Notes under the pieces: model-generated
Databases searched by the model: none
Seen by the model: the letters and a program-made list of their open reading frames with translations, nothing else
Told to the model about the DNA's origin: nothing
Source of the DNA: Pseudomonadota bacterium
Lineage (GTDB): Bacteria > Pseudomonadota > Alphaproteobacteria > Rhizobiales > Xanthobacteraceae
Assembly (NCBI GenBank): GCA_023391175.1
Contig: JAEWBL010000650.1
Location: 1 to 7,708, forward strand
Length of the DNA stretch: 7,708 nt
Reading direction: 5' to 3'
Program-made: the position numbers and the translations under genes
Part shown: one piece after another, positions 1-5,764 of the stretch
How the letters are laid out: each line of letters begins with the position of its first letter
Position numbering within the stretch: the stretch's first letter is position 1

Positions 1-286
1 GGATGGCGGTGCCCACGAGCTGGGCGGCCTGGAACATGGTCCGGCAGTCGCGCAACTGCCTGCGCTCCCCGATCTCGTGGTCCTCGACGCCCTCGTGCAG
101 CATGCTGACGACAGATTGGGAGACGGAGAGATTGCCCGCGGTCGCAAGGCCGAGCACGTGGTGGCCCGGCTCCTCAAAGATGTGGAGCTTGCGGAAGGTG
201 GAAATGTTGTCGAGGCCCGCATTGGTCCGGGTGTCGGCGATCAGCACCAGACCGTCCCGAACCAGAACCCCACAGCAATACGTCAT
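1..286 (-). CDS. Anbu-type proteasome-like peptidase (N-terminal 95 aa, runs off left edge)
   Basis: This is the beginning of a cytoplasmic Ntn-hydrolase of the Anbu (bacterial proteasome-homologue) family, related to HslV and the 20S beta subunit. Translation starts at the ATG whose complement lies at 284-286 and reads MTYCCGVLVRDGLVLIADTR. As in Anbu proteins there is no propeptide: removal of Met exposes Thr as the candidate nucleophile. Asp18 (mature 17) and Lys33 (mature 32) sit where proteasome beta subunits carry Asp17 and Lys33. The segment TATAGNLSVSQ around residues 48-58 is the conserved glycine turn followed by a helix. A GGGGA-type ribosome site lies just upstream, and a sigma70-like promoter is at 312-341. 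Full-length members are roughly 240-260 residues, so more than half the gene is outside the window. Anbu genes often sit with ATP-grasp, alpha-E and transglutaminase genes, but none of these is visible here. The physiological substrate of the family is unknown. The family call is secure. Confidence 0.9.
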   Translation of the reverse strand, partial: MTYCCGVLVRDGLVLIADTRTNAGLDNISTFRKLHIFEEPGHHVLGLATAGNLSVSQSVVSMLHEGVEDHEIGERRQLRDCRTMFQAAQLVGTAI

Positions 287-311
287 CGCCTGTCCCCAGA
301 TTGGCGGGGGG

Positions 312-341
312 ACTATAGCGACCCGCCCGTGAGCCGGGCAA
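312..341 (-). promoter_or_regulatory. Candidate sigma70-type promoter for the Anbu gene
   Basis: On the minus strand, TTGCCC (complement of 336-341) is followed after 18 bases by TATAGT (complement of 312-317). The -10 box matches TATAAT at 5 of 6 positions and the -35 matches TTGACA at 4 of 6. The predicted transcription start near 305 leaves a leader of about 19 bases containing the GGGGAC ribosome site before the ATG at 286. This suggests the peptidase is transcribed on its own and not only by read-through from the acyltransferase gene that ends at 404. It was found by eye and its strength is untested. Confidence 0.5.
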
Positions 342-403
342 CCGGCGGATGATGTCGCATGGGGAGCCAAGTGGACGAAAACGGGATGGCGTCTGGGGGC
401 GCT

Positions 404-1576
404 TCAGTCCTGCTCGTCCTCGACACAGCGCCGGAAGGGGCCGAGCTCGGTCAGCACCGCCGAATCCTCCTCCACGTGGGTGCGCTCGCGCTCCAGATAT
501 TGCGCGACGGCACCGGCAAGGCCCTGGTGCACGATGTAGTGAGCGGAATAGGTGGCCTTGGGCAGATAGCCCCGCGCCAGCTTGTGCTCGCCTTGCGCTC
601 CGGCCTCCACCACCTTGAGCCCGGTGGCGATCGCATAGTCGATGGCCTGATGGTAGCAGACCTCGAAATGCAGGAAGGGGTGGTGCTCCACCGCGCCCCA
701 GTAGCGGCCATAGAGCGTCTCGGCGCCGATGAAATTCAGGGCGCCGGCGATGTAGCGGCCGTCCCGGCGGGCCATCACCAGCAGGATCTGGTCGGCCATG
801 CGCTCGTCGGCGCGCTGGAAGAACTGGCGGTTGAGATAGGGCGTGCCCCATTTGCGGCCGCCGGTGTCGAGATAGAACATGAAGAAGGCGTCGAAGGCTT
901 CTTCCGTCAGGCTCTTGCCGGTGAGCCATTCGATGGAGATACCCTCCGCAGTGGCTTCCCGCCGCTCCTTCTTGAGCGCCTTGCGTTTGCGCGAGGCGAG
1001 TTCGGCGAGGAAATCGTCGTAGGTGGCGTAGCCCGCATTGGTCCAGTGGAACTGCCGGTCGGTGCGCTTGAGGAAGCCGAGGGACGCCAGTTCCTCCCAT
1101 TCCTCCTCGGTGGAAAAGGTCACATGGGCCGAGGAGGCGCCACGCAGCCGCACCAGCTGCTTGATGCCCGCGCCCAGCGCCAGCCGGCCCACCGGATCGG
1201 CCGGGTCCTTCAGAAGCAGGCGCCGGCCGGTGACGGGGGTGAAGGGCACCGCCACCTGCACCTTGGGGTAATATTCGCCGCCGGCCCGCATATAGGCGTC
1301 GGCCCAGCCCTGGTCGAAGACATATTCCCCGCGCGAATGGGACTTCAGATAGGCGGGGCAAACCGCGGCGGCCTTGCCGTCTGGCCCGTCCAGCACGAGG
1401 TGCTGCGGGAGCCAGCCGGTGCGCGCGGCGGCGCAGCCGGATTCCTCCAAGGCGGAGAGGAAAGCGTGGCTCACAAACGGTTCGGGGCGGGCCGCCCCGC
1501 CCGCCGCGCAGGCGTCCCAGTCGGCCGCCTTGATCTCGGACAGGTTGGGCAGGATGCGGATGTGGGCGTCGGGCAT
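404..1576 (-). CDS. DUF482 / FemAB-like GNAT-fold acyltransferase
   Basis: This 390-residue cytoplasmic protein is of the DUF482 family (PF04339), a FemAB-like group with the GNAT fold. Such proteins are often annotated as peptidoglycan-biosynthesis or GNAT N-acetyltransferases, but the substrate is not established. Family hallmarks visible in order are a basic stretch RKRKALKKERR (196-206), FYLDTGGRKWGTPYL (234-248), NFIGAETLYGRYWG (281-294), LHFEVCYHQAIDYAI (302-316) and VEAGAQGEHKLARGYLP (323-339), which is the most conserved core of the family. Length is normal for the family and there is no signal peptide or membrane segment. The ATG at 1576 was chosen because the DAHIRIL start fits family N-termini and an upstream extension would run into the GDPD gene. 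It has only a weak ribosome site (AAG-rich), and an in-frame GTG lies about 12 codons upstream. The gene follows GDPD by 64 bp on the same strand and may be its read-through partner. Confidence 0.9.
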   Translation of the reverse strand: MPDAHIRILPNLSEIKAADWDACAAGGAARPEPFVSHAFLSALEESGCAAARTGWLPQHLVLDGPDGKAAAVCPAYLKSHSRGEYVFDQGWADAYMRAGGEYYPKVQVAVPFTPVTGRRLLLKDPADPVGRLALGAGIKQLVRLRGASSAHVTFSTEEEWEELASLGFLKRTDRQFHWTNAGYATYDDFLAELASRKRKALKKERREATAEGISIEWLTGKSLTEEAFDAFFMFYLDTGGRKWGTPYLNRQFFQRADERMADQILLVMARRDGRYIAGALNFIGAETLYGRYWGAVEHHPFLHFEVCYHQAIDYAIATGLKVVEAGAQGEHKLARGYLPKATYSAHYIVHQGLAGAVAQYLERERTHVEEDSAVLTELGPFRRCVEDEQD

Positions 1577-1621
1577 CGAGCTTAAGTGTGCATTGCGGCA
1601 GAGGCTGACCACCGCGACAGG

Positions 1622-1655
1622 ACGCCGCAGATTTACGCCCCTATCCCTGCGGCGT
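1622..1655. repeat. Inverted repeat straddling the GDPD stop codon
   Basis: Arms ACGCCGCAG (1622-1630) and CTGCGGCGT (1647-1655) are perfect 9 bp complements around a 16-base loop that contains the GDPD stop codon (complement of 1641-1643). On the transcript the right arm is the last coding part of GDPD and the left arm lies in the gap before the acyltransferase gene. No T-run follows on the minus strand, so it is not a standard intrinsic terminator. An mRNA-stabilising or partially attenuating hairpin is possible. A chance pairing in GC-rich DNA cannot be excluded. Confidence 0.45.
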
Positions 1656-2390
1656 GAACCCCTCGAACACGATCTGGTCTGCCCCCGCCAGTGCGCGGGC
1701 GGCATCATTCGGGCTGCGGACCGTCCAGGCGGTGACGGGCACGCCGCGCCCGCGTGCCGCGATCAGCGCGGGATGGTCCAGATCGGTGAAGTGATAGGTG
1801 ATGAAATCGTAGCCGCTGGAGGCGTGGTGATCCATGTCCGCCAGCATCCGCGCGCGCTCGGGCGTCATGCCTGGCCAATGGGCACCGTCATAGCGAGCCT
1901 GGGCGATGATGCCGCGCGGAATGCCCGGCGCACGGGCCTTCGCCTCGGCGAGCATCTGTGGGTCGAAGGAGATCAGCGCGACCTTGCCGCCGTAGCCTGC
2001 GAGCGCGTCCACCGCCCGCGCCGCGAGCCGCGTATCGCCGGAAAACGCGCTCTTTATCTCGATGAAGAGCGGCACCCGGCCGCCGACGCGGGCGAGGAAG
2101 TCGGCGAGGGCGGGGATCGTGTCCGGCGTGCCCGCCAGCCTCGTGCGCCCCAGTTCCGCCGCGCTCAGCGCCGAGACCGCGCCCTTGGCTGCCGTGAGGC
2201 GATCGAGGGTGAAATCGTGGAACACCACGGCCTCGCCATCGGCGCTGATCTGGATGTCCAGCTCGATGGGATAGCCCGCGACGGCCGCTGCCTCGGCGGC
2301 CGACAGGGAGTTCTCGATGCGGCCGCGCGCCTTGTCGTGCAGGCCGCGATGGGCGACCGGGCGGGCAGTGATCCAGCTCGGGTCGCCCAT
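1641..2390 (-). CDS. Glycerophosphodiester phosphodiesterase (UgpQ-like)
   Basis: This 249-residue GDPD-family enzyme would hydrolyse glycerophosphodiesters, from phospholipid turnover, to sn-glycerol 3-phosphate and an alcohol. The GDPD TIM-barrel signature is complete: HRG at 14-16 with His14 and Arg15, EN at 26-27, the metal ligands Glu43 and Asp45 in IELDIQ, the second catalytic histidine in FHD (His58), and the barrel strand FIEIK with Glu111 and Lys113. No signal peptide is seen, so it is probably cytoplasmic like E. coli UgpQ rather than periplasmic like GlpQ. Its length of about 250 residues also fits the UgpQ type. The start is fixed by GGAGAGGA immediately upstream of the ATG at 2390. 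It begins 12 bp after the RidA stop, which indicates co-transcription. No ugpABCE transporter genes are in view, so substrate supply is unknown. The ugpQ symbol is withheld because orthology is not shown. Confidence 0.93.
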   Translation of the reverse strand: MGDPSWITARPVAHRGLHDKARGRIENSLSAAEAAAVAGYPIELDIQISADGEAVVFHDFTLDRLTAAKGAVSALSAAELGRTRLAGTPDTIPALADFLARVGGRVPLFIEIKSAFSGDTRLAARAVDALAGYGGKVALISFDPQMLAEAKARAPGIPRGIIAQARYDGAHWPGMTPERARMLADMDHHASSGYDFITYHFTDLDHPALIAARGRGVPVTAWTVRSPNDAARALAGADQIVFEGFTPQG

Positions 2391-2402
2391 GGTCCTCTCC
2401 GC

Positions 2403-2867
2403 TCAGGCGATCTCGACGATGGCTTCCACCTCGACCGAGGCATCGAAGGGCAGGCCGGAAACGCCCACGGCGGAGCGGGCATGGCGGCCCTTGTCGCCCA
2501 GGGCCTCGACGAAGAAGTCCGAGCAGCCGTTGACGACCTTGGGGTGGTCGGTGAAGTCGCCGGTGGCATTGACGAAGCCCACGAGCTTCACGATCCGCAC
2601 CACCTTGTCGAGATCGCCGATGGCCGCCTTTACCTGGGCGAGTATGTTGATGGCGCAGAGCTTTGCTGCAGCCTGGCCGGCCTCGATGCTGACCCCGGCG
2701 CCGAGCTTGCCGGTGGCGATCTTGCCTTCACCGTCGATGGAAACCTGACCGGAAATAAACAGCAGGTTGCCGGTGCGCACCGCCGGCACATAATTGGCGA
2801 TGGGCGGCTTGGGGCTCGGCAGGGTGATTCCGAGTTCGGCGAGCTTCTTTTCGACGGATGAAGTCAT
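2403..2867 (-). CDS. RidA-family protein (YjgF/YER057c/UK114)
   Basis: This 154-residue protein belongs to the longer RidA-like subgroup, which has an N-terminal extension reading LAELGITLPSPKPPIANYVP before the common core. RidA proteins are small cytoplasmic trimers. Archetypes hydrolyse reactive enamine/imine intermediates released by PLP enzymes, protecting other enzymes from damage. The core shows GNLLFISGQVSIDGEG (33-48), a middle region ending LVGFVNATGDF, and the C-terminal signature RHARSAVGVSGLPFDASVEV. Here Arg131 aligns with the substrate-binding arginine of active RidA, so deaminase-type activity is possible. The substrate of this subgroup is not well defined. The ATG at 2867 is fixed by a perfect AGGAGG ribosome site (complement of 2873-2878) five bases upstream. 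The open frame continues much further upstream, but that part lies antisense to eipB and the acylphosphatase gene. It is the first gene of the leftward cluster and is divergent from eipB. Confidence 0.93.
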   Translation of the reverse strand: MTSSVEKKLAELGITLPSPKPPIANYVPAVRTGNLLFISGQVSIDGEGKIATGKLGAGVSIEAGQAAAKLCAINILAQVKAAIGDLDKVVRIVKLVGFVNATGDFTDHPKVVNGCSDFFVEALGDKGRHARSAVGVSGLPFDASVEVEAIVEIA

Positions 2868-2872
2868 GATGG

Positions 2873-2878
2873 CCTCCT
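2873..2878 (-). promoter_or_regulatory. Strong Shine-Dalgarno (AGGAGG) of the RidA gene
   Basis: The minus strand reads AGGAGG, then CCATC, then the ATG at 2867. This perfect anti-16S match at ideal spacing decides the RidA start within a much longer open frame. Confidence 0.8.
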
Positions 2879-2906
2879 GCCATATGCAGCGCGCAATTAG
2901 GCCATC

Positions 2907-2921
2907 CTCTTCGCCGAAGAG
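2907..2921. repeat. Perfect palindrome CTCTTCG-C-CGAAGAG, candidate operator
   Basis: Two 7 bp arms complement perfectly around one base, 40 bp upstream of the RidA start and about 80 bp upstream of eipB. The arms are not pure G/C, which makes chance less likely than for the many GC palindromes nearby. The position between divergent genes is typical of a dimeric repressor or activator site. It could equally form a small RNA hairpin. No candidate regulator gene is in the window. Confidence 0.4.
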
Positions 2922-2999
2922 CCGCGCCGGCGCAAGCACGGCTCCTGGCGGGCGGCACGTATGGTTCGCTGGCGCCGGATGGCCGGAAGGAGTTGAGAG

Positions 3000-3821
3000 A
3001 TGACGAAGCATTTGCGCCTCGCCGCGGCGACGGTGGCCGGCCTGTGGTGCTTCTCCGCGCTGCCGGCCGGCGCGGTGAGCCTGCTGCCGCACAAGGCGAC
3101 CTACCGCCTTTCCCTCGACGGGTCCAAGCCCTCGGGCCAGCTTGAGGAAATGAACGGAGAGATTCGCTACGAGATCACCGGCGACGTCTGCGCCGGCTAC
3201 ACCACCGTCACCAGCCAGCAGAGCGCGGCCTCCACAGGGGGCGAACCGCTGCGCCAGACTGTCACCTCCAAGGCGTGGGAAGACGGCACCGGCAAGTCCT
3301 ACCGCTTCCTCTCCACCACCACGGGCGGCGACGACGACGGCCTGGAGCTTGAGGCCAATGTCGAGCGGCAGGACCCGCCGGCTTTGAGGGTGATCGTCAC
3401 CAAGCCCGAGTCGGCCACCTTCACGCTCAAGGGCGATATTCTGATGCCCACCGAGCATGTGAAGAAGGTGCTGGCCGCGGCCGCCGCAGGGGAAAGCGTC
3501 TATCAGGCCAAGGTGTACGACGGCGCGAGCGACCCCCAGAAGGTGTTTGACACGCTGGCCGTGATCGGCCGCCCGAGCACCGATGACAGCCGCATCGCTG
3601 CCCCGGCCAAGGCCGCGCTGGCCGGCCGCACCTTCTATCCCGTGACGATCAGCTATTTCGACGAGGGCGGGGTGGACCGCACGCCCGCCTATGTCATGAG
3701 CTTCGCGCTCTATGACAATGGCGTCGTGAACAGCCTCAAGATCGACTATGGCCGCTTCGCCCTGGTCGGCGCCATGGCGTCGTTCGAGGCGCTGACGCCG
3801 CCCGGCGCCTGCACGGAATAG
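3000..3821 (+). CDS. eipB: EipB-family periplasmic envelope-integrity protein (DUF1849)
   Basis: This 273-residue exported protein is of the DUF1849/EipB family, which is conserved in Hyphomicrobiales. In Brucella, EipB is a periplasmic spiral beta-sheet protein needed for cell-envelope integrity and stress resistance. The N-terminus is a classic signal peptide: MTKHLR, a hydrophobic stretch through about residue 20, and LPAGA as probable cleavage site near residue 25. The mature protein opens LLPHKATYRLSL, typical of the family, and continues with an alternating hydrophobic, beta-rich pattern. Cys64 (in GDVCAGY) and Cys271 (in PPGACTE, three residues from the end) match the two cysteines that form the conserved disulfide in the characterised family member. 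The only other cysteine, Cys17, lies in the signal peptide. AAGGAG at 2987-2992 lies seven bases before the ATG. The acylphosphatase gene follows within 6 bp. Family assignment is from recalled sequence pattern and is strong. Confidence 0.88.
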   Translation: MTKHLRLAAATVAGLWCFSALPAGAVSLLPHKATYRLSLDGSKPSGQLEEMNGEIRYEITGDVCAGYTTVTSQQSAASTGGEPLRQTVTSKAWEDGTGKSYRFLSTTTGGDDDGLELEANVERQDPPALRVIVTKPESATFTLKGDILMPTEHVKKVLAAAAAGESVYQAKVYDGASDPQKVFDTLAVIGRPSTDDSRIAAPAKAALAGRTFYPVTISYFDEGGVDRTPAYVMSFALYDNGVVNSLKIDYGRFALVGAMASFEALTPPGACTE

Positions 3822-3827
3822 GTGCCC

Positions 3828-4118
3828 ATGCGCTATGTCCACGTGATGCTGCGCGGCCGGGTGCAGGGCGTCGGCTATCGCGCCTGGTGCGCGCGGGAGG
3901 CGGAGGGGCGCGGTCTCCTCGGCTTCGCGCGCAACCGCCGTTCCGGCGCGGTGGAAGCGGTTTTCGCCGGCCCGGCGGAGGTGGTGGAAGCCATGCTCAC
4001 GGCCTGCCGCGCGGGCCCTCCAGGGAGCCGCGTTGACGAGATGCTGGTGCACGAGGTGTCCGACGCGGCGCTTGCCGCTGGCGGGCGCGACAGCTTCACC
4101 GTGCTCGAAACCCTCTAG
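3828..4118 (+). CDS. Acylphosphatase
   Basis: This 96-residue small cytoplasmic enzyme would hydrolyse acyl phosphates such as acetyl phosphate or 1,3-bisphosphoglycerate to carboxylate and phosphate. Both family signatures are present: GRVQGVGYR (10-18), forming the phosphate-binding loop with catalytic Arg18, and GFARNRRSGAVEAVFAG (32-48) with catalytic Asn36. The 18-residue spacing between them is the same as in characterised acylphosphatases. Length is normal. The ATG at 3828 is preferred because AGG at 3820-3822 sits five bases upstream. A GTG at 3822, abutting the eipB TAG, would add only two residues. The 6 bp gap to eipB implies co-transcription and probably re-initiation. The biological reason for pairing with an envelope protein is not evident. 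Acylphosphatases are typically scattered housekeeping genes, usually named acyP. Confidence 0.93.
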   Translation: MRYVHVMLRGRVQGVGYRAWCAREAEGRGLLGFARNRRSGAVEAVFAGPAEVVEAMLTACRAGPPGSRVDEMLVHEVSDAALAAGGRDSFTVLETL

Positions 4119-4231
4119 TTTCGCTGATCGTTTCCGGCCGTTCCGGCATCGCTCGGCGCCGGAGCCCCGCGCCGCGCGCGGTGGCGCCGCGCCGTCGGCG
4201 CCGGTATAGAGGCGCGGATGAGGAGTGCCCC
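4119..4231. promoter_or_regulatory. GC-rich intergenic region ahead of the GT39 gene, with repeated TCGGCGCCGG
   Basis: This 113 bp spacer contains TCGGCGCCGG twice, at 4153-4162 and 4195-4204, exactly 42 bp apart (four helical turns). Each copy contains the palindrome CGGCGCCG. The second copy abuts TATAGA (4205-4210), a -10-like hexamer that would place a transcript start near 4217, just before the ribosome site GAGGAG at 4220-4225. No TTG-type -35 is seen at the right distance, so any promoter would be atypical or activator-dependent. Several alternative GC hairpins can be drawn here, but none ends in a T-run, so I do not call a terminator for the acylphosphatase transcript. Confidence 0.35.
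4220..4225 (+). promoter_or_regulatory. Shine-Dalgarno deciding the GTG start of the GT39 gene
   Basis: GAGGAG lies six bases before the GTG at 4232. This favours that start over the upstream in-frame GTG at 4181, which would add an implausible Arg-rich leader. Confidence 0.65.
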
Positions 4232-5764
4232 GTGACCGACACTTATCTCGACAGGGATGCGCCCGCGCCCGCCGCGACAGGCGCGCAGGGGGCCGTCCCC
4301 TTCTGGGCCCGGCCGGAAGGCGTCGCCTTCATCGTCGGCCTCTGGATGGTCCTGCATGCGGTGATCGCGGTGGTGTTCGAGATCGCGGTGAACGCGGACG
4401 ACGCCATCGAAAGCTACATGGTCCAGTCGCTGGAGCTGTCCTACGTTCCGCGCAATCCGCCGCTGTTCGACTGGCTGCTCTGGGGCCTGCAGCGGGTGTT
4501 CGGTGTCGGCACGCTGTCCTTCGCGGTGCTGCGCTACACGCTGCTGTTCGCCTGCGCCATGCTGGTCTACCGGGTGGCCCGTCGGGTGATCGCCGATCCC
4601 CGGCTGCAGGCGCTCGCCACGTTCTCGCTCTCGTTCATCTGGGTGATCGGCTATCACAGCCACCGAATCCTCACCCATTCCAACGTGATGATCGTCGCCA
4701 TCGCCGGCGCCTTCCTCACGGTGATGGCGCTGAGCCGCCATCGCAGCCTCGGCCTCTACGCCGGGCTCGGCCTGTGGATCGCTGCCGGCGTGCTCGGCAA
4801 GTTCGGCTTCGTCGCCTTCCTCGGCGTGCTGGTGGTGGCCTGCCTGCTGGAGCCGTCCTACCGGAAGGTGATCCTCGACCCGCGCCTTCTCGTCACGCTC
4901 GCGGTGGCGGGCGTGCCGCTCGGCATCTACGGCTTCGCGCTCTGGCGCTATGGCCAGAACGTGGCCGAGGCCACGGCTCAGACCATCGGTGCCACCGGTG
5001 CGGGATGGGACGCGGTGGTCTCCACCACGATCGGCGCCCTGTTCGGCTATGTGCTGCCTTTGGTGCTGGTCGTTGCGCTGGTGTTTCTCCCCTACAACCG
5101 GGGTGAGGGGGCCGTTCCCGACGACGCCGAGCGCGGGGCGCCGCGGCGCGTGCTCAGGTCCATCATTCTCATCGGCATCATCGCGACCCTGGCGGCGACG
5201 CTGGCCATGGGCACGTCCAGCCTGCGCGACCGCTATTTCCACGTCTTCCTGCTGCTGCTGCCGGTCTATCTGTTCGCGGAGCTGGAACGGCTCGGCGGCT
5301 GGCGCCAGAGGGTTTGGATCTATCTCACCCTGCTGGCGGTGGTCAGCGGCGGCATCATGCTCTCGCGCATGGTGGTGCCACTGTGGCCCGACCCGCGGCT
5401 GTGCGGGCGCTGCATCGCCGCCGAGCCGCTCTACAAGCTTCAGGTCGCCATCGCGAACAAGCTCGGCCCCGCACCAACCCTGGTCGCGGACGACCGCACG
5501 TCCGCCGGCCGGCTCAGGGCTGCGATTCCCGGCGCCCGGGTCGTGATCGTGCGCGAGAACCAGTACCGTCCGCCGTCGCGCCCCGCCACCGGCTGCGCCC
5601 GCGTCACCGGCATCTTCAACGGCCTGCCCAAGCTGCTCCTGCCGCCGGCCGATCAGAGCACCATCGAAGTGTCGGTGAAATGGTGGTCGCCCTGGATGAA
5701 TCCCCACCGCTGGAGCGACTGGCAGATGACCATCCTCCCGCCCGACGATCCGCTGTGCCGGTGA
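4232..5764 (+). CDS. GT39/ArnT-like integral-membrane glycosyltransferase
   Basis: This 510-residue polytopic protein resembles the GT39/PMT/ArnT superfamily (GT-C fold). Such enzymes move a sugar from a polyprenyl-phosphate donor to a lipid or protein acceptor on the periplasmic side. After a short Ala/Pro-rich cytoplasmic N-terminus, the first membrane segment (about 31-52) leads into a loop with Asp56-Asp57 and Glu60. This is the position of the catalytic acidic pair. NPPLFDWLLW (75-84) is the family's characteristic PPL motif. About ten hydrophobic segments follow, to residue about 380. The last 130 residues are soluble and probably periplasmic, with CGRC (391-394), Cys455 and Cys509, which could form disulfides. 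The start is the GTG at 4232, with GAGGAG six bases upstream. The open frame extends 17 codons further, but that Arg-rich stretch is intergenic-type sequence. Its stop overlaps the GNAT start. Donor and acceptor are unknown. The family is confident, the specific substrate is not. Confidence 0.82.
   Translation: MTDTYLDRDAPAPAATGAQGAVPFWARPEGVAFIVGLWMVLHAVIAVVFEIAVNADDAIESYMVQSLELSYVPRNPPLFDWLLWGLQRVFGVGTLSFAVLRYTLLFACAMLVYRVARRVIADPRLQALATFSLSFIWVIGYHSHRILTHSNVMIVAIAGAFLTVMALSRHRSLGLYAGLGLWIAAGVLGKFGFVAFLGVLVVACLLEPSYRKVILDPRLLVTLAVAGVPLGIYGFALWRYGQNVAEATAQTIGATGAGWDAVVSTTIGALFGYVLPLVLVVALVFLPYNRGEGAVPDDAERGAPRRVLRSIILIGIIATLAATLAMGTSSLRDRYFHVFLLLLPVYLFAELERLGGWRQRVWIYLTLLAVVSGGIMLSRMVVPLWPDPRLCGRCIAAEPLYKLQVAIANKLGPAPTLVADDRTSAGRLRAAIPGARVVIVRENQYRPPSRPATGCARVTGIFNGLPKLLLPPADQSTIEVSVKWWSPWMNPHRWSDWQMTILPPDDPLCR

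Larger units (their letters stand above)
2868..2999. promoter_or_regulatory. Divergent intergenic promoter region between the RidA gene and eipB
   Basis: This 132 bp spacer must carry the promoters for the leftward RidA-GDPD cluster and the rightward eipB-acylphosphatase pair. I could not assign a convincing -35/-10 pair in either direction. TATGGT at about 2951-2956 is a weak -10 candidate for eipB with no good -35. The region holds the palindrome at 2907-2921, a GC palindrome GCGCCGGCGC at 2924-2933, and ribosome sites at both ends (complement of 2873-2878 leftward and AAGGAG at 2987-2992 rightward). Confidence 0.6.

Noticed and set aside
359..1585. Plus-strand open frame of 408 codons antisense to the DUF482 gene
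   Set aside because: The minus strand carries complete DUF482 motifs over the same interval. The plus-strand product shows no family signature.
1374..2861. Plus-strand open frame of 495 codons antisense to the GDPD and RidA genes
   Set aside because: It spans two well-supported minus-strand genes and their junction, and the product is compositionally biased with no motif.
2868..4052. Upstream extension of the RidA frame, making a 549-residue protein
   Set aside because: The extension is antisense to eipB and the acylphosphatase gene and has no domain signature. A perfect Shine-Dalgarno places the real start at 2867.
4151..4204. Rho-independent terminator after the acylphosphatase gene
   Set aside because: Several GC hairpins can be drawn but none is followed by a T-run, and alternatives overlap one another.
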